From NCBI GenBank assembly GCA_963920525.1, contig OY986436.1, positions 178,471,361 through 178,535,360 of the forward strand: a stretch of 64,000 bases of DNA, written 5' to 3'. The notes under the pieces were generated by a model. It searched no databases, was not told the origin of the DNA, and was given only the letters and a program-made list of their open reading frames with translations. The stretch's first letter is position 1. Each line of letters opens with the position of its first letter. Positions 53,227 to 63,911 of this stretch are shown here, piece after piece. Source of the DNA: Dichetophora obliterata (lineage: Eukaryota > Arthropoda > Insecta > Diptera > Sciomyzidae). The translations under genes and the position numbers were made by a program.

Positions 53227-54524
53227 CAGGGTCCGCCAAATAACTTTTTTTTTTGAAAATGCTATAAAAAAACTACTGGATATTTTCTCAAATTTCTTTT
53301 TTTATTTGAAAGAACAATTCTTCCGGTTAATAATGGAAGATAAATTCATTCAAATGGCTGCCTCGGCTGCCCATGCAGTAGCCTACACGATCGGTCCAAT
53401 TTTTAAGCACATTATCGATTGTATGCAGCTGTATTTCACCAATGGCTTCACGAATATTGTCCTTTAAAGCGTCAATTGTCTCTGGCTTATCGGAGTAACA
53501 CTTATCTTTGAGGGCACCCCACAAATAATAGTCCAACGGTGTCAAATCGCAGCTCCGAGGTGGCCAAAAGACATCAGCTCTGCGGCTGATAATGCGATCT
53601 TCAATAACAGGGCGCAAAACATCGAGTGTAGCTTCGGCTGTGTGGCACGTAGCGCCATCCTGTTGAAACCAAATGTTGCCAATATCCTCCTTTTCAATTT
53701 TTGTGAACAAAACTTCGTTCAACATGGCCCGATAACGATCACCATTGACTGTAACGGCCACTCCTTGCTCATTTTCGAAGAAAAATGGCCCAATTATGCC
53801 TCTGGACCAAAATCCGCACCAAACAGTGACTCGTTTTGGGTGCAGCGGCTTTTCAATGTATGTGTGCGGGTTTTCTGTGCCCCAAATGCGACAATTTTGC
53901 TTGTTTACATACCCGCCAAGATCAAAATGAGCTTCATCTGAAAAGATGATTTTTTTTGGCAAAATCGGCATCTTCTGTAAGTCGATCGCAGGCCCACTTA
54001 GCGAAGCGAAAACGCATTGGATGGTCAGTTGGCTTCAACTCCTGAACCAATTGGACTTTGTATGGCGTCAAACCAAGGTCTTTATGCAAAATTCGTCTCA
54101 ATGATGTCTCCGAAATGCTCAATTGTTGAGAACGACGGTGAATTGATGTTGATGGCGCTTCACGCACACTTTCTGCCACAGCAGCAATATTCTCGGGTGT
54201 ACGCACTGCTTTTGGCTTTTCACGCTTTGGTTTATCGATGAGGATGCCAGTTTCTTTCACTTTTTTCACAAGATAATGAACATACGGACCTGACGGTGCT
54301 TCTCTTCTTCCAAAATCCGTACGCAATTTTCGCACACATTCTGCAACATTACCATGATTTTCAAAGTAATGTCGCAATGTTTCCTAGCATTGTTCAAGCG
54401 TATACACAACCATATTCGTTCAGCGAAAGGATAAAACTAATTATCTGTCAAATCAGACATGAGCTAAGTGTTACCATTCACGAAATAAGCACTAGTTGAA
54501 AAAAAAGTTAGATGGCGGACCCTG
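53227..54524 (-). mobile_element. DD41D mariner (rosa-like) element, 1298 bp, nearly complete
   Basis: Ends CAGGGTCCGCCAAATAACTT and, inward from the right, CAGGGTCCGCCATCTAACTT. Perfect TA flanks at 53225-53226 and 54525-54526. One transposase gene on the minus strand (next entry). The best-preserved DD41D copy in the window. Confidence 0.93.
53327..54406 (-). pseudogene. DD41D mariner transposase, one stop and one frameshift from intact
   Basis: Starts MVVYTLEQC on the minus strand at about 54406, then a TAG where the family has Trp. It continues [58 protein letters not shown] one-base shift near 53960 splits DADFAKK from IIFSDEAHFDLGGYVNKQN (first D). Then [18 protein letters not shown] (second D) and [19 protein letters not shown] (third D, 41 residues on), ending SRGSHLNEFIFHY. 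All three catalytic aspartates are present. It is inactive as read. Confidence 0.9.
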
Positions 54525-54809
54525 TACTTTGCAATTGAGTATCTTATTTATTAAATGAATAATGATTTTATTCACACCTTAACTAAAAAACTAAGATTGT
54601 GTCGTGACGTTATTAAAAGCTGCCTATATGTCTAAGAAAGTTGCATTAAGGATCTTTTGGTGGTCCCAACCAGTAAATGTAGAGCCGAATTCACGGACCT
54701 TCCTTTGCTGTATGCATGGTGTTATGTTTATAAGAATGCAGAATCAATGTTGTTGTTAAGATAAAGATCTAATAGGCGTTCTTACGTCTTTAGGAGGAAT
54801 GACGTTGGG

Positions 54810-56123
54810 CTTATGGGCCTGAAATCTTTAGGAGCGTTGTGTTTTATATTTATACCCAAAGCAGGAAAACATCACATTTGGGAGAATAAGCAAAACGTAA
54901 ATTTGGGACTCACTTCGAAATGTACGTTGGATTTACACAGCTATAGTGAGGCCAATCTTGGTTTACAGTGTCTGTGTGTGGTGGACACCACTAAAAACAC
55001 AGTGTAAATGCAAATTGTTAGGAAAAGTACAAGGACCTGTGGCCGTATGTATCAGCGGAGCGCTTAGGTCCACTTCATCTGAATCGCTAAATGCAGTTCT
55101 TTGCTTAATACCCCCTCGATATTATAAGAAAAAGGATGGCACAGGAAACAGTCATCCACCTTAGAGTAACTTTGCAGTGCGCTAACACTCGTGCAGGTCA
55201 TTCCTTTATTATCGATCTTGCAGGAGCAGTTCCTAGCAACATCGATAACACTATTGCCACTCCCTAATTCGAGAACTTGACAACAAAGTCGGTGGAGGCA
55301 TCTTTTCTACGGATCTAAACATCAGAACCTCATTTAGACTGCCAGAGGACTGCAGTGTCTTCCAGGCTGAAATAATGGCCATTTATAAAGCTGCAGAATG
55401 GCTGAGGAGAAGTGAGATATTAACTAGAGATCCCTGCATTTTTACGTACAGCCAAGCAGCGATTAAATTTCTTAGAGGTGTGTTCCTAACATCACCAACA
55501 ACCCTTTAATGTCGCTCGTCTCTAAATAAGATGGCCGATAAGATTGACATTCATCTGGTCTGGGTACCAGGGCATAGGAACATTCCTGGAAATTTTAGAT
55601 CGGATAAGCTTGCTAGAAATGGTACAACGGTAACGTTCCTGCCTGAAATTAGGCATGCCACTTGCGTCGTGCAAGCTGGCTCTAAGACAGCATGCCACAG
55701 AAATGGCTAATTTCAGGTGAACCACCTCTAACACTGTTAGACAGATGTGGCCTAGTTTTATTGAATAACGAAAAGATCTCTCCATTCTGATTGGCGTAAT
55801 AACAGGGCACTGTCTTATAGGTAGGACTGCCTTAAGAATGGGGGCTTATGGGAATGACTTCTGCAGGAGTTTCAGGGATGAGGAAGAGGGGGAGACGGTA
55901 TCTCATCTCTTCTGTTCATGCTCCGCTCTATCCCGCAGAAGATATAAGCATCTAGGTAGCCTATATTTTGATGATCTCAGGGATCTTGAGGAGGTAGACT
56001 TTAAGCGTCTACTACATTTCATTAGTAGAACAGGTTGGTTCCACGGCAGATCTTAGGAGAGCAGGAGAGGATGGGTAGATCCCCTGTGGTATCACAATGG
56101 ACCAAATAACCTAACCTAACATA
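54810..56123 (+). pseudogene. Rearranged LINE (I/LOA/R1-like), 3' end present
   Basis: Plus-strand blocks in LINE order: FIPKAGKHHI (start of reverse transcriptase, near 54850); then, with the catalytic middle deleted, CVWWTPLKTQCKCKLLGKVQ and GPVAVCISGALRSTSSESLN (54965-55110); RNase H with VFQAEIMAIYKAAEWL, TYSQAAIKFL and HLVWVPGHRNIPGNF (55350-55600); the C-terminal knuckle EGETVSHLFCSCSALSRRR and FISRTGWFHGRS (55880-56056). It ends GGTATCACAATGGACC followed by a short TAACCTAACCTAAC tail at 56104-56121. Many stops. Confidence 0.75.
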
Positions 56124-56362
56124 ATAAGGTCGGACGACTAAAAACTTATTGTTTCATGTTTTTAAAAATTTTATATGAGATTCAATATTATTTGGGTTTC
56201 TCTGGATGCGTACATATGAACTTCTGGTCTGATGAATTTTTCTTTCACTGAGATATATAATTGTCATAATCGGAAATTTACAAAGTCTATAAAAGCTTTA
56301 ATTTTCTATTCTATTTACATAAGTGGATATGTCGCTGATTTTCTGCAATATCATCATAATCT

Positions 56363-56551
56363 ATGAACGAAAAAGAATTCAATAAGACAGAACCCACCCA
56401 GCATTTGGAAGATTGTTTTGAAGACAATCACCTAAGCGAGTTTTTTTCGAGTCCGCTTGGTGATCTACAAAAACAAAATACATGTCGTGTGCGGAAGCTT
56501 ATTTTGCTCCTCACAGTTGATCAAAAACTGTTTGTTTTTCGTGGCAACTAA
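56363..56551 (+). CDS. Short ORF of unknown nature
   Basis: From ATG 56363, 62 codons: MNEKEFNKTEPTQHLEDCFE, then DNHLSEFFSSPLGDLQKQ. The first half is acidic and coding-like; the second half lies in a tandem duplication (next entry). No splice context found. It may be a remnant. Confidence 0.25.
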   Translation: MNEKEFNKTEPTQHLEDCFEDNHLSEFFSSPLGDLQKQNTCRVRKLILLLTVDQKLFVFRGN

Positions 56552-56657
56552 AGGGATATTGAACAAATCGTGTGCAAAACATATTTCGCTCCGCTGGGCA
56601 ATAAAAAACTGACTACTTTTCGTAGCACTCGAAAACTAAAGGGAATTTTGACAAATG
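56481..56657. repeat. Two diverged ~88-bp tandem copies
   Basis: Both copies begin CGTGTGC, contain TTTxGCTCC and AAAAACTG, TTTTTCGT or TTTTCGT, and end TAAAGGGAxxTTGACAAAT-like sequence. Copy 1 is 56481-56568, copy 2 56569-56657. Confidence 0.5.
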
Positions 56658-56722
56658 GAAACAAATGAAATTTTTAAACGCTAGAACTGGACGCACTAGT
56701 GTGCAATATAGGGTTTTAGTTA

Positions 56723-57432
56723 AGGTGCGTTTCCACAGTCAATATTTTTTTATGCAATGTTGGATATTGCATACATAAACTGTTTACACGCTCAAAGTCA
56801 TTTTGTATGCAAATGTCATTGGTTTTGTTTTGCGAAGCAGATAAAAGGCGAAAAACAAAAAAAACAACAAAAGAGAATGCGAAAATAAAAAAAAATTCTA
56901 AGAATAACAAAACGAAGCGGGCACTATTGCAAAAAAAAGTTGTTATGTTATGTGAAACCTGACACCAGGACACCTTCGGCACATACGCTTCATCTGCTCC
57001 TGCCCCCGACTTTTGCTCTTCTTTATCTTCGCAACTTCTGCGGCGTAAGACGTCCTTATCGATCCAATCTTTGTCTTGGCATCTGGAGCAGTCATGCACA
57101 TTGCCTTTTTTATACAGTGGAGAATGCACAAGCAACTGTAATTCTCGTATTCCTCCAGAAATTGTATGATTCTATCTCCACTCCACTTTTTGGCAACTGT
57201 TATCTAAAAATATTTAATTATATTCATTGTTTTTTAATAATTTATCTCATAAAAAGTTACTGAACAGAAATTGAACCGCTTGGAAAATCAAAACAACGAT
57301 AGAGAGGAGACGGAAATAAACAAAAACAAAACGTAAAAAATTTTGCAAATTTCACAAATGGCGTGCAATCAAGTGTTTACACCTTCAAAATTACTATTTT
57401 GCGCAAGAAAAATTGACTTTGGAAACGCGCCT
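56723..57432. mobile_element. 710-bp PIF/Harbinger-type MITE (TTA duplication)
   Basis: Ends AGGTGCGTTTCCACAGTCAA and, inward from the right, AGGCGCGTTTCCAAAGTCAA. The arms also share a GTGTAAACA-type word. TTA at 56720-56722 and 57433-57435. Overlapping short ORFs inside on both strands have no recognisable domain. Confidence 0.8.
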
Positions 57433-57437
57433 TTACC

Positions 57438-57645
57438 CAGACGTTCTTGAATTCATTTGCGTTTGTGTAGAAGAGGCATCTTTAATTTGATTGGAAATTT
57501 GCTCTCCCTCCAATGATGCTTCATCTTTCTTATAGATCTTCAGTATGATCGATGAGAATCCAAAATCTACCACGAACCGTTTGGATGATAAGAAGGCCAG
57601 GGACTCCTGATTGATAACAAAAGTTACCGATATAAAGTCCCCCTT
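57438..57645 (-). CDS. Candidate exon of an unidentified minus-strand gene
   Basis: An open minus-strand frame reads GDFISVTFVINQESLAFLSS, KRFVVDFGFSSIILKIYKK, then an E/Q/S-rich stretch ending TQTQMNSRTSG. It has coding composition unlike its surroundings. It follows several AG dinucleotides (near 57645) and ends at a GGTAAAG donor-like word created where the MITE at 56723-57432 inserted; before that insertion the site would read GGTAACT. I do not recognise the protein. It may be an old exon or a pseudoexon. Confidence 0.35.
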
Positions 57646-57792
57646 GGCTCTTCAACCCGTGTCATCTTTGTTTTTTAAACCCTCTTAACATTGTTATCAT
57701 TTAAGTCATAAAAAAGATAAAAACACCATTCGATTTTTGCCCGGTTGACTTTTTCTTATAAAATAGGCCAAAATAAATTTGTTTGCTTTACT

Positions 57793-58474
57793 CGTGGCAG
57801 AATAACCAGATAGATGCACTAGAAATATGCTCTCTACGACAACAAAACAATAACAAAGGCGTAATTATAACGTCAAAATGAGCTGTTTTGAAAATGTTAT
57901 CAATTTGTACTTACTTATTGATTCAGTTTTGACAATGGATTTTCTGGACTGCTTATATTTTCCTCCCGTCGCGATAATTCGAAAACAGTTCATTAATTGT
58001 TAGCCTCCGTTCCAGCACGATAAAATTAGCCAACAGTCGTCGATTTCATTAAATAAATTTTATGTTTTCCAACAGCAATTTTACTTGTCAAAATATATTA
58101 TGACAGTTTAAAGCAGCCGTACATAGCTACACAAATAAATTGGTTACTACACAATCGAATAAGTAGTCGAATGAAAATTATATTAAAAGTAAACTTTCAT
58201 TTGCTTCATTTAAGGCCAAACTAAAATTAATTTTGTATCATATCGTAAAACGCGGCTCATTTTATGAAATTTTTAAGATTTTTGTTTAGTTTTTTTACAT
58301 GTTCATGCATAAAATCTGGGTACTCAATTGATTTATACGGTTACAAGTAAATTATACATCCCTATGGCTGAACGAATAAAGATAAATTGTCAATAGTGAT
58401 ATTATAACTAAGCCAATATTTTGCTCTCTCGTTTTTTGCTCTCCGAATTGCATCTACCTGGTTATTCTGCCATG
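57793..58474. mobile_element. 682-bp hAT-type MITE with perfect 8-bp duplication
   Basis: Perfect octamer GCTTTACT at 57785-57792 and 58475-58482. Ends CGTGGCAGAATAACCAG and, inward from the right, CATGGCAGAATAACCAG, continuing GTAGATGCA in both arms. The GAGAGCA/TGCTCTC word also pairs. No transposase ORF. Confidence 0.88.
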
Positions 58475-58482
58475 GCTTTACT

Positions 58483-59995
58483 TCGGCACAAAATCGAAAA
58501 TCCAGCTGACTTAAATGGCAAAAATCTCTCTAAATTTATTTTTCATGTTTGTTTATATATTTGTTCATAGAACTAAACGATTTGACTTAAAAAGGGGTTG
58601 CAAAATTAAAATAAAAACTACTTTCTGAGGTGTCCAATATATTGGCCAAATCCTCTGAAAATGTGGTTTCTTTATGTTTTTGCAGCTACAACCTGATCGT
58701 TAACAAAATAATTCGTTCTTCGGTCCTCAGTTGAATTATGATGGTATCTCCGTGCTAGCCTGTTACACGGCTTTTTCATACTGTGCAAATTTATCATTAC
58801 ATCTTTCAAGTAACAATCGTCCATCTTCCGATTGTGCACATATTAGATTATTTTATTGAATTTGGTTATATCTTTTTGAAGTGCTGTTTATTACTTTATT
58901 TTTAAAAAGGAACCTTAAGATCTTTTGCACATAGAGTCTACAATTTTCGACTTATTTTCATTCAATATTTGCTTGATTCCCTCTCAGCGATGACACTTTC
59001 ATTTAAGTCGCATAATGTGTTGTTTTTATGGTATTTTTTCCGCTGGAGAAGCGAAAGGGCTCTAATAAACTGTTTGGAGGCTAAAACAACCCATAAAATA
59101 ATACTCCAACGTTGTCTTCTTCTCCATCTTCATCTTCTTTATGGTTTTCTTCAGCTTAGTGAAATTTTTAATTAAAAGACTGTTGCTTGTTATTTTTTAC
59201 AAAACACATTGAATAAGGATTCTTCTTCGCCAAGCCACATGTCCATAAAAGATGTCTTTGATGCGTTTTTGGCATGTTTCGAAAAACAACGCATACAAAC
59301 CATTTTAATGTCGCCAACAAAAAGACGTGACCAAATGCTATTACAGGCTGAATAAAAAAAATACTTTTTTATCACTTAAAGTCCCTCATTAATGCACCAC
59401 ATTGAAATGATGTCCAGTCAATATTTATAAGCTACACAAATGTCTTTATTCAAGTCAAAATTTTTGAATAACATAAAATTAAGGAATACTAAAATGGTAA
59501 AAAAAACAGAAATAAATATATTCCGAAGTTTGGCTTCAAGCTTTAAAAAAATCGTTTAGGCTTAATTTTTTAATGGTAAACTGTTTTTGATGAACTTTAT
59601 TTATGAAATTAAAAAGAATTTTTCAATATCTTTGAAACGTCGGATTGAGAATGAGACACAGAAAAATGATATTGGATAAAAGTTGTTCGTAAACATTAAA
59701 ATTTGTAGATGAACATTTAAATAGTTAAAAAAAGTTACTTTATTTTTATTATTTTTATTTTTTTGTTATTAATAATAATTTTATTATTAATATTTTTATT
59801 TTATTATTAATAATTTATTTGTTATTTTGTACATTAAAAAATCAAGATCTTGTGATTGTTATTTAATGCTTTTTGGTTAAAATTCTTATGTATTGTTTGC
59901 AAGTTTAAAAAGAAGGTTAAAAACGAAGGGTTGTAAGAAGGGCTCAATCCATAATGAAACAATGAAACTTCGTATGCAGGTTTATAAGTATTTTT
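58483..59995. other. No supported gene
   Basis: AT-rich. ORFs of about 60-68 codons near 58969 (plus) and 59190 (minus) lack recognisable motifs. A TTATTATTAA-rich low-complexity patch lies at 59740-59830. Confidence 0.4.
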
Positions 59996-60910
59996 AAACT
60001 AGTTAAGAATTATCTTCGACTGGACCGAAGTTAAAATACCCTCACTGCAGTATGTTAAATTATTTGAAGTCTTGAATGTTGTATTATTTTGATGACGTCA
60101 CTTTTATTGGTCGCAATTTTTCTTCAAATATAGCATATTTGAAACCAGCAGTCTTTTTTATTTATTAAAGCTTTTGTGTACAACGTCAAGCTCAAACATT
60201 AAAGTTTTTGGAATTTATAAATGTTTACTATTATGATTACGTAATTTTGTATGGAAGGTGGGCGGAATTTTAAGTTTTGAAAAATTTTAAGCCATTGTAG
60301 TAGTTTTTGTGGAATTTAAAGGGATTTTACTGATTTCATAAAGTCACTTTGTATGGGAGATAACCGTGGTTTTCATTAGATTTTTCCAAATTCCATACTA
60401 AATTAGCATATTCATTGTTAAAGCTTATGTGGAAAATTTTAAGTCATTAGATTAATTTTTGCGGAATTGATAGAGATTTTACCATTTTTGTAAACTCACT
60501 TTGTATGGGAGGTAGATGTGATTTTTATTCGGCTTTTACAGATTTCATTCGTGCAAAATTTGAAGTCACTAGATTAATTTTAGTGAGATTTAAAGAGATT
60601 TTACCGTTTTGGTAACCTCACTTTGCATGGGAGGTAGGCGTGGTTTTCATTCAATTTGACTAATTTTCGAACTTGACCTCCATTTTTTAATAAAAAGCTC
60701 ATGTATGGAATTTTGTTACGATAGCTATTAAATAACGGCTGTTATCGTGTTAAACAGACTGACAAACGGACAGACGGACATGGCTAAATCGACTCAGGAG
60801 GTGATACTCATCAAGAATATGTGTACTTTTCTCTACCGGCCACGCCTTCCTATCAGCGTTACAAGCGGAGTGACGACAAAGTTAATATACCCCTATTACG
60901 GTTTTTAAAC
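59996..60910. mobile_element. DINE-1/mini-me-like repeat, copy 2, uninterrupted
   Basis: Same family and orientation as 11372-12117 plus 16744-16785. The start shares ACTAGTTAAGAATTATCTTC and AAGTTAAAATACCCTCACTG. Internal ~120-bp units lie near 60290, 60441 and 60563 with TTTTACCxTTTTGGTAA. The end has a CGATAGCTATTAAATAACGG block, GACAGACGGACATGG and GGCTAAATCGACTCAGGAGG, then CCCTATTACGG. It shows what the left copy looked like before the 4.6-kb hAT landed. Confidence 0.65.
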
Positions 60911-61700
60911 GTGGAGGTATAAAACGACTGACAACATAATTTCTGAACACGCTTTGGGCTAAAAATTTGCAGTTTTTTGTAAATTGCAAACATCTTGAGC
61001 TAATACTATCAATTTTCAGTTCTTGGAATACTTTACTCACTGTTGATCTTATCACAATATTTTGTATTTATTATTTTTAATCTCCTATTTTTTTTGCACA
61101 TAATTTTTGGATCATATATTTTGTAACAAAGTGTTATGGCTCGCCGGACCCAGCATCGTTGCAATTATTTACAAATGCAGACGACAAATCAAAACTCTTT
61201 CATATCAGATTTATTGAACAATGGTTTTATTTAACAAATAAACAAACTTAAACTAATAAATTGTTACTAAATAAAGAATATTGTAGTGCAGGGCCCTTCG
61301 TATATGTACTTTAGAATGGAAATGAGTGATTAATCTATTTTTGGTCTCGCCGGTTCGAAATAACGATAGACTGATGCTGGCGCAGGCTTGAACTAATAAC
61401 ACTGTAGGGACGTCAAAAAAAATATATAATAAAATTTTCGGGCCAAAACAATGATAAAAATAGATTTAATTCAGAAAAAATTAGAAAAAAATTCCTAAAA
61501 ATATATAAAAAACTGCATAAAAATTTACATAAATCAGTTGTTTACTTCTGAAAATTAACAATTGTCATTATAAGAGTTATGTTTCGATTAAAAAACAATA
61601 AATAATTTAATTTCGAAACTTATTTCAATGTCTTTTTCCACATATAAATGAAAAATATAGCTTAAACAAGTCTTTTAAAAAGTTGGAAATTTACCTACAG
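60911..61700. other. No supported gene
   Basis: Mostly AT-rich. GCTCGCCGGACCCAGCATCG near 61140 and TCTCGCCGGTTCGAAATAAC near 61346 suggest a decayed repeat with GC-rich patches, but I cannot bound or name it. Confidence 0.35.
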
Positions 61701-61714
61701 TGTAATAGAGCTGC

Positions 61715-62100
61715 TCCAACCACGGGCTCGAGAATGAAAAGTGAAGCTGCGACCTTTGCAGATTCGAAATACAAGAGGGCTGCTTCTTTCGCAGGCTCGA
61801 GATTAAGGAGCAGAGCTGCTACATTCACTGTCTCAAGTAGCAAATAAAAATAAAAATAGCCATTTGGTTAAAAATAACTGTGACTGGTGATCGAGATTAC
61901 GCCGGGTACGGTCTCAACCCACAAAGCGGAAACCTGAGCGGCTACTGTCGCGCAAAAAAATGGATGGTGGAAAAGGATGCATAGCTTCATCTCTCACCGG
62001 CTCGAGGTGGGTTAAAAATAACAATGGCTGATGATCGAGATAACGTGTGGTACGTTTTCGACCCACAAAGCGGAAACCTGACCTGCTACTTTCGCGCACT
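61715..62100. repeat. Short tandem repeats: ~50-bp GCTCGAGA units and a 144-bp duplicate
   Basis: Near 61720-61850 three diverged ~50-bp units share GAGCTGC and GGCTCGAGA-like words. Then 61866-61955 and 62010-62099 are direct copies (period 144 bp) sharing GGTTAAAAATAAC and CCACAAAGCGGAAACCTGA. Non-coding. Confidence 0.6.
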
Positions 62101-62987
62101 CAGGGGGAAGGTAGGAAAATAAGGATCGTGGAAATAGGAAGTGTAATGCCGGGGACTCATAGTGTATTCTATTGGTTAATCACTCAAAGTTCAATTTCTA
62201 TTGCATGAATATCCTAGATATACTTAAACATATTTCATATACAAATACTAATCAAATATTCAATGTGAAATATTCTTTTATGTTGATATTTAATATTTTA
62301 TAGTATTTTAATATAAAGAAATAAAAAAAAAAATTATACTTGAACTTCTTCCTGATGCTGTTGGCATCACTGCTGACCGCGGTTACTGTTGGCGCTGCTG
62401 CAGGTCGTGGTTCTGCTGTCGGCGTCTCTGCCAAAGCTGATTATGACTGCGCTGCGGTCGTCTTTTCCGACTCGTGACTGCGCTGTCGGCGTCTCTACCA
62501 ATGATGACTGCACCACTGACTATCCGCTGCTGCCCGACTTTAGTTTTACGTTGGCCGTTTACTTTTGCGACTGCTCTCGAGATAAGACCTTCTTGGTCGA
62601 AGGAACTTTACTTTCTAATTTTAACTTGAGGACTGGAGACGTGGTGCTCGTTTGATGGCACTTAGCTGAACGGCGAATTGTCTTATCGTTCAATACTTTG
62701 GGACCGATGCTTCATTGTACCTTGGTACGGCTTCTCCCTCAGGCATGCGTGGCCAATGCCAGCTGGTTCCTTTCGCGTGTGTTCTCTATTTGCAGCTATG
62801 TGTTTGACACATTAGCCACAACAACTAACGTTAAACTAAATTACGTACTATAAATTCGCTGATGCAATAATTTCAATTACATCAATTATCACAATTAAGT
62901 TGCGTGCTGGTGATAACAATCCAGCAGGAAAAGAAGTATGCACTACACGAGTGTGTTATGCCTTTGGCTACTTGCTACATGCGGAAA
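62101..62987. other. GC-richer block at 62340-62960 of unknown origin
   Basis: 62350-62560 is built from GCTG/GGCGTCTCT words (GTCGGCGTCTCT occurs at 62418 and 62480). It is followed by less repetitive but GC-richer sequence. Composition differs sharply from both sides, which suggests an inserted element. No domain recognised in either strand's ORFs. Confidence 0.35.
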
Positions 62988-63830
62988 CAAAGGCGTCGGA
63001 AGCTAATTTCATCTGGGGGGAGGTACAAATGGGGGTGCAAAAAAATCGCCAACATTTCTTAAAAGAAACATGAAAATGAATAAACAAATTTTTTATTTTA
63101 GTTAAAAAAAAAATAAAACTAAATAAAAAAATATTAAAATTTCATTATTTTTAAAAGTTTTTCCAATTTCGATATAAGAGATAATTTTTTAAAGTATCTT
63201 TCTTATGTTAATATGAAAAAATAAGAAAAAATTGTTGCTTTTATAAAGCAAGACTAGGTATATCTTTACATGGTTTAAATGCAATAAGGTACAAAAAGTT
63301 ATATGAATTTAAATTCTTCCAAAATGTTTCTTTCTGTCCTTGCGAGAAACAAACTCTTTCACCACCTCCATCAAATTCAATTCTTCGGTTTTATCTCTGT
63401 GAATGTGTATAAGTGCCGCATGAATGAGTCGTTTCTGTGTCATAGTTGCTCAAAGATACGTTTTAAGTCGTCTTAGTGTACTAAAAGAACGCTCAGATGA
63501 AGCTGCTGATGCAGGCACAGTCAAAACCAAAGCAACAAGTTTTTCAACTTCATTTAATAGTTTTTTCAGTGTATCCTAATTCCAATTTTCAAATTGGGAT
63601 ACAATGCCACTACAATTTGAAGGCGTTTGGCCAGGCAATTGCTTCAGCAATTTAAGTTGCGCGTGGAGGTCGCTCACATCAATGTCATCTGCATAAAGAT
63701 CTAGTTTTGTTTTTAGATTTTGTTCCGGAGGCACTTTTCCGTTGAAGGCTTCGATTACAATATTTTCCAGCTTCCAACGATTCCAGAGTGTCAAGATATG
63801 TTTAAATGTACAATAAGATTTACAAAGTGC
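62988..63830 (-). mobile_element. Second copy of the 4859 hAT family, C-terminal part
   Basis: Left end CAAAGGCGTCGGAAGC matches the left end at 4859. The first ~580 bp is a direct repeat of 4859-5440. It then continues into transposase sequence that the first copy lacks. It is interrupted or truncated near 63831, where a short inverted repeat begins; the other end is outside the window or lost. Confidence 0.75.
63321..63822 (-). pseudogene. hAT (ZMYM1-like) transposase C-terminal part, nearly intact
   Basis: The minus strand reads FKHILTLWNRWKLENIVIEA, DDIDVSDLHAQLKLLKQLPG, then past a TAA at 63573-63575 ALVLTVPASAASSE, RSFSTLRRLKTYL, a TGA where copies have an Arg codon, ATMTQKRLIHAALIHIHRD and EVVKEFVSRKDRKKHFGRI followed by a stop. 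This is the hATC dimerisation domain in full. Two in-frame stops make it inactive, but it is much better preserved than the copy at 5160-5400. Confidence 0.8.
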
Positions 63831-63911
63831 TAGATTACACTTGCTTCACTCAACCCACTCACCGAATGTCAAATGAAAGTGAGTCAGTTGAGTGAAGCTA
63901 GTGTAAACATG
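63831..63911. repeat. Short inverted repeat, possible MITE
   Basis: TTACACTTGCTTCACTCAAC and GTTGAGTGAAGCTAGTGTAA pair over about 30 bp around a 16-bp loop. It lies at the edge of the hAT copy. Could be a small MITE; no target duplication identified. Confidence 0.5.

Noticed and set aside
56716..57263. Overlapping ORFs up to 139 codons on both strands
   Set aside because: They lie within or across a MITE with clear inverted ends and TTA duplication.
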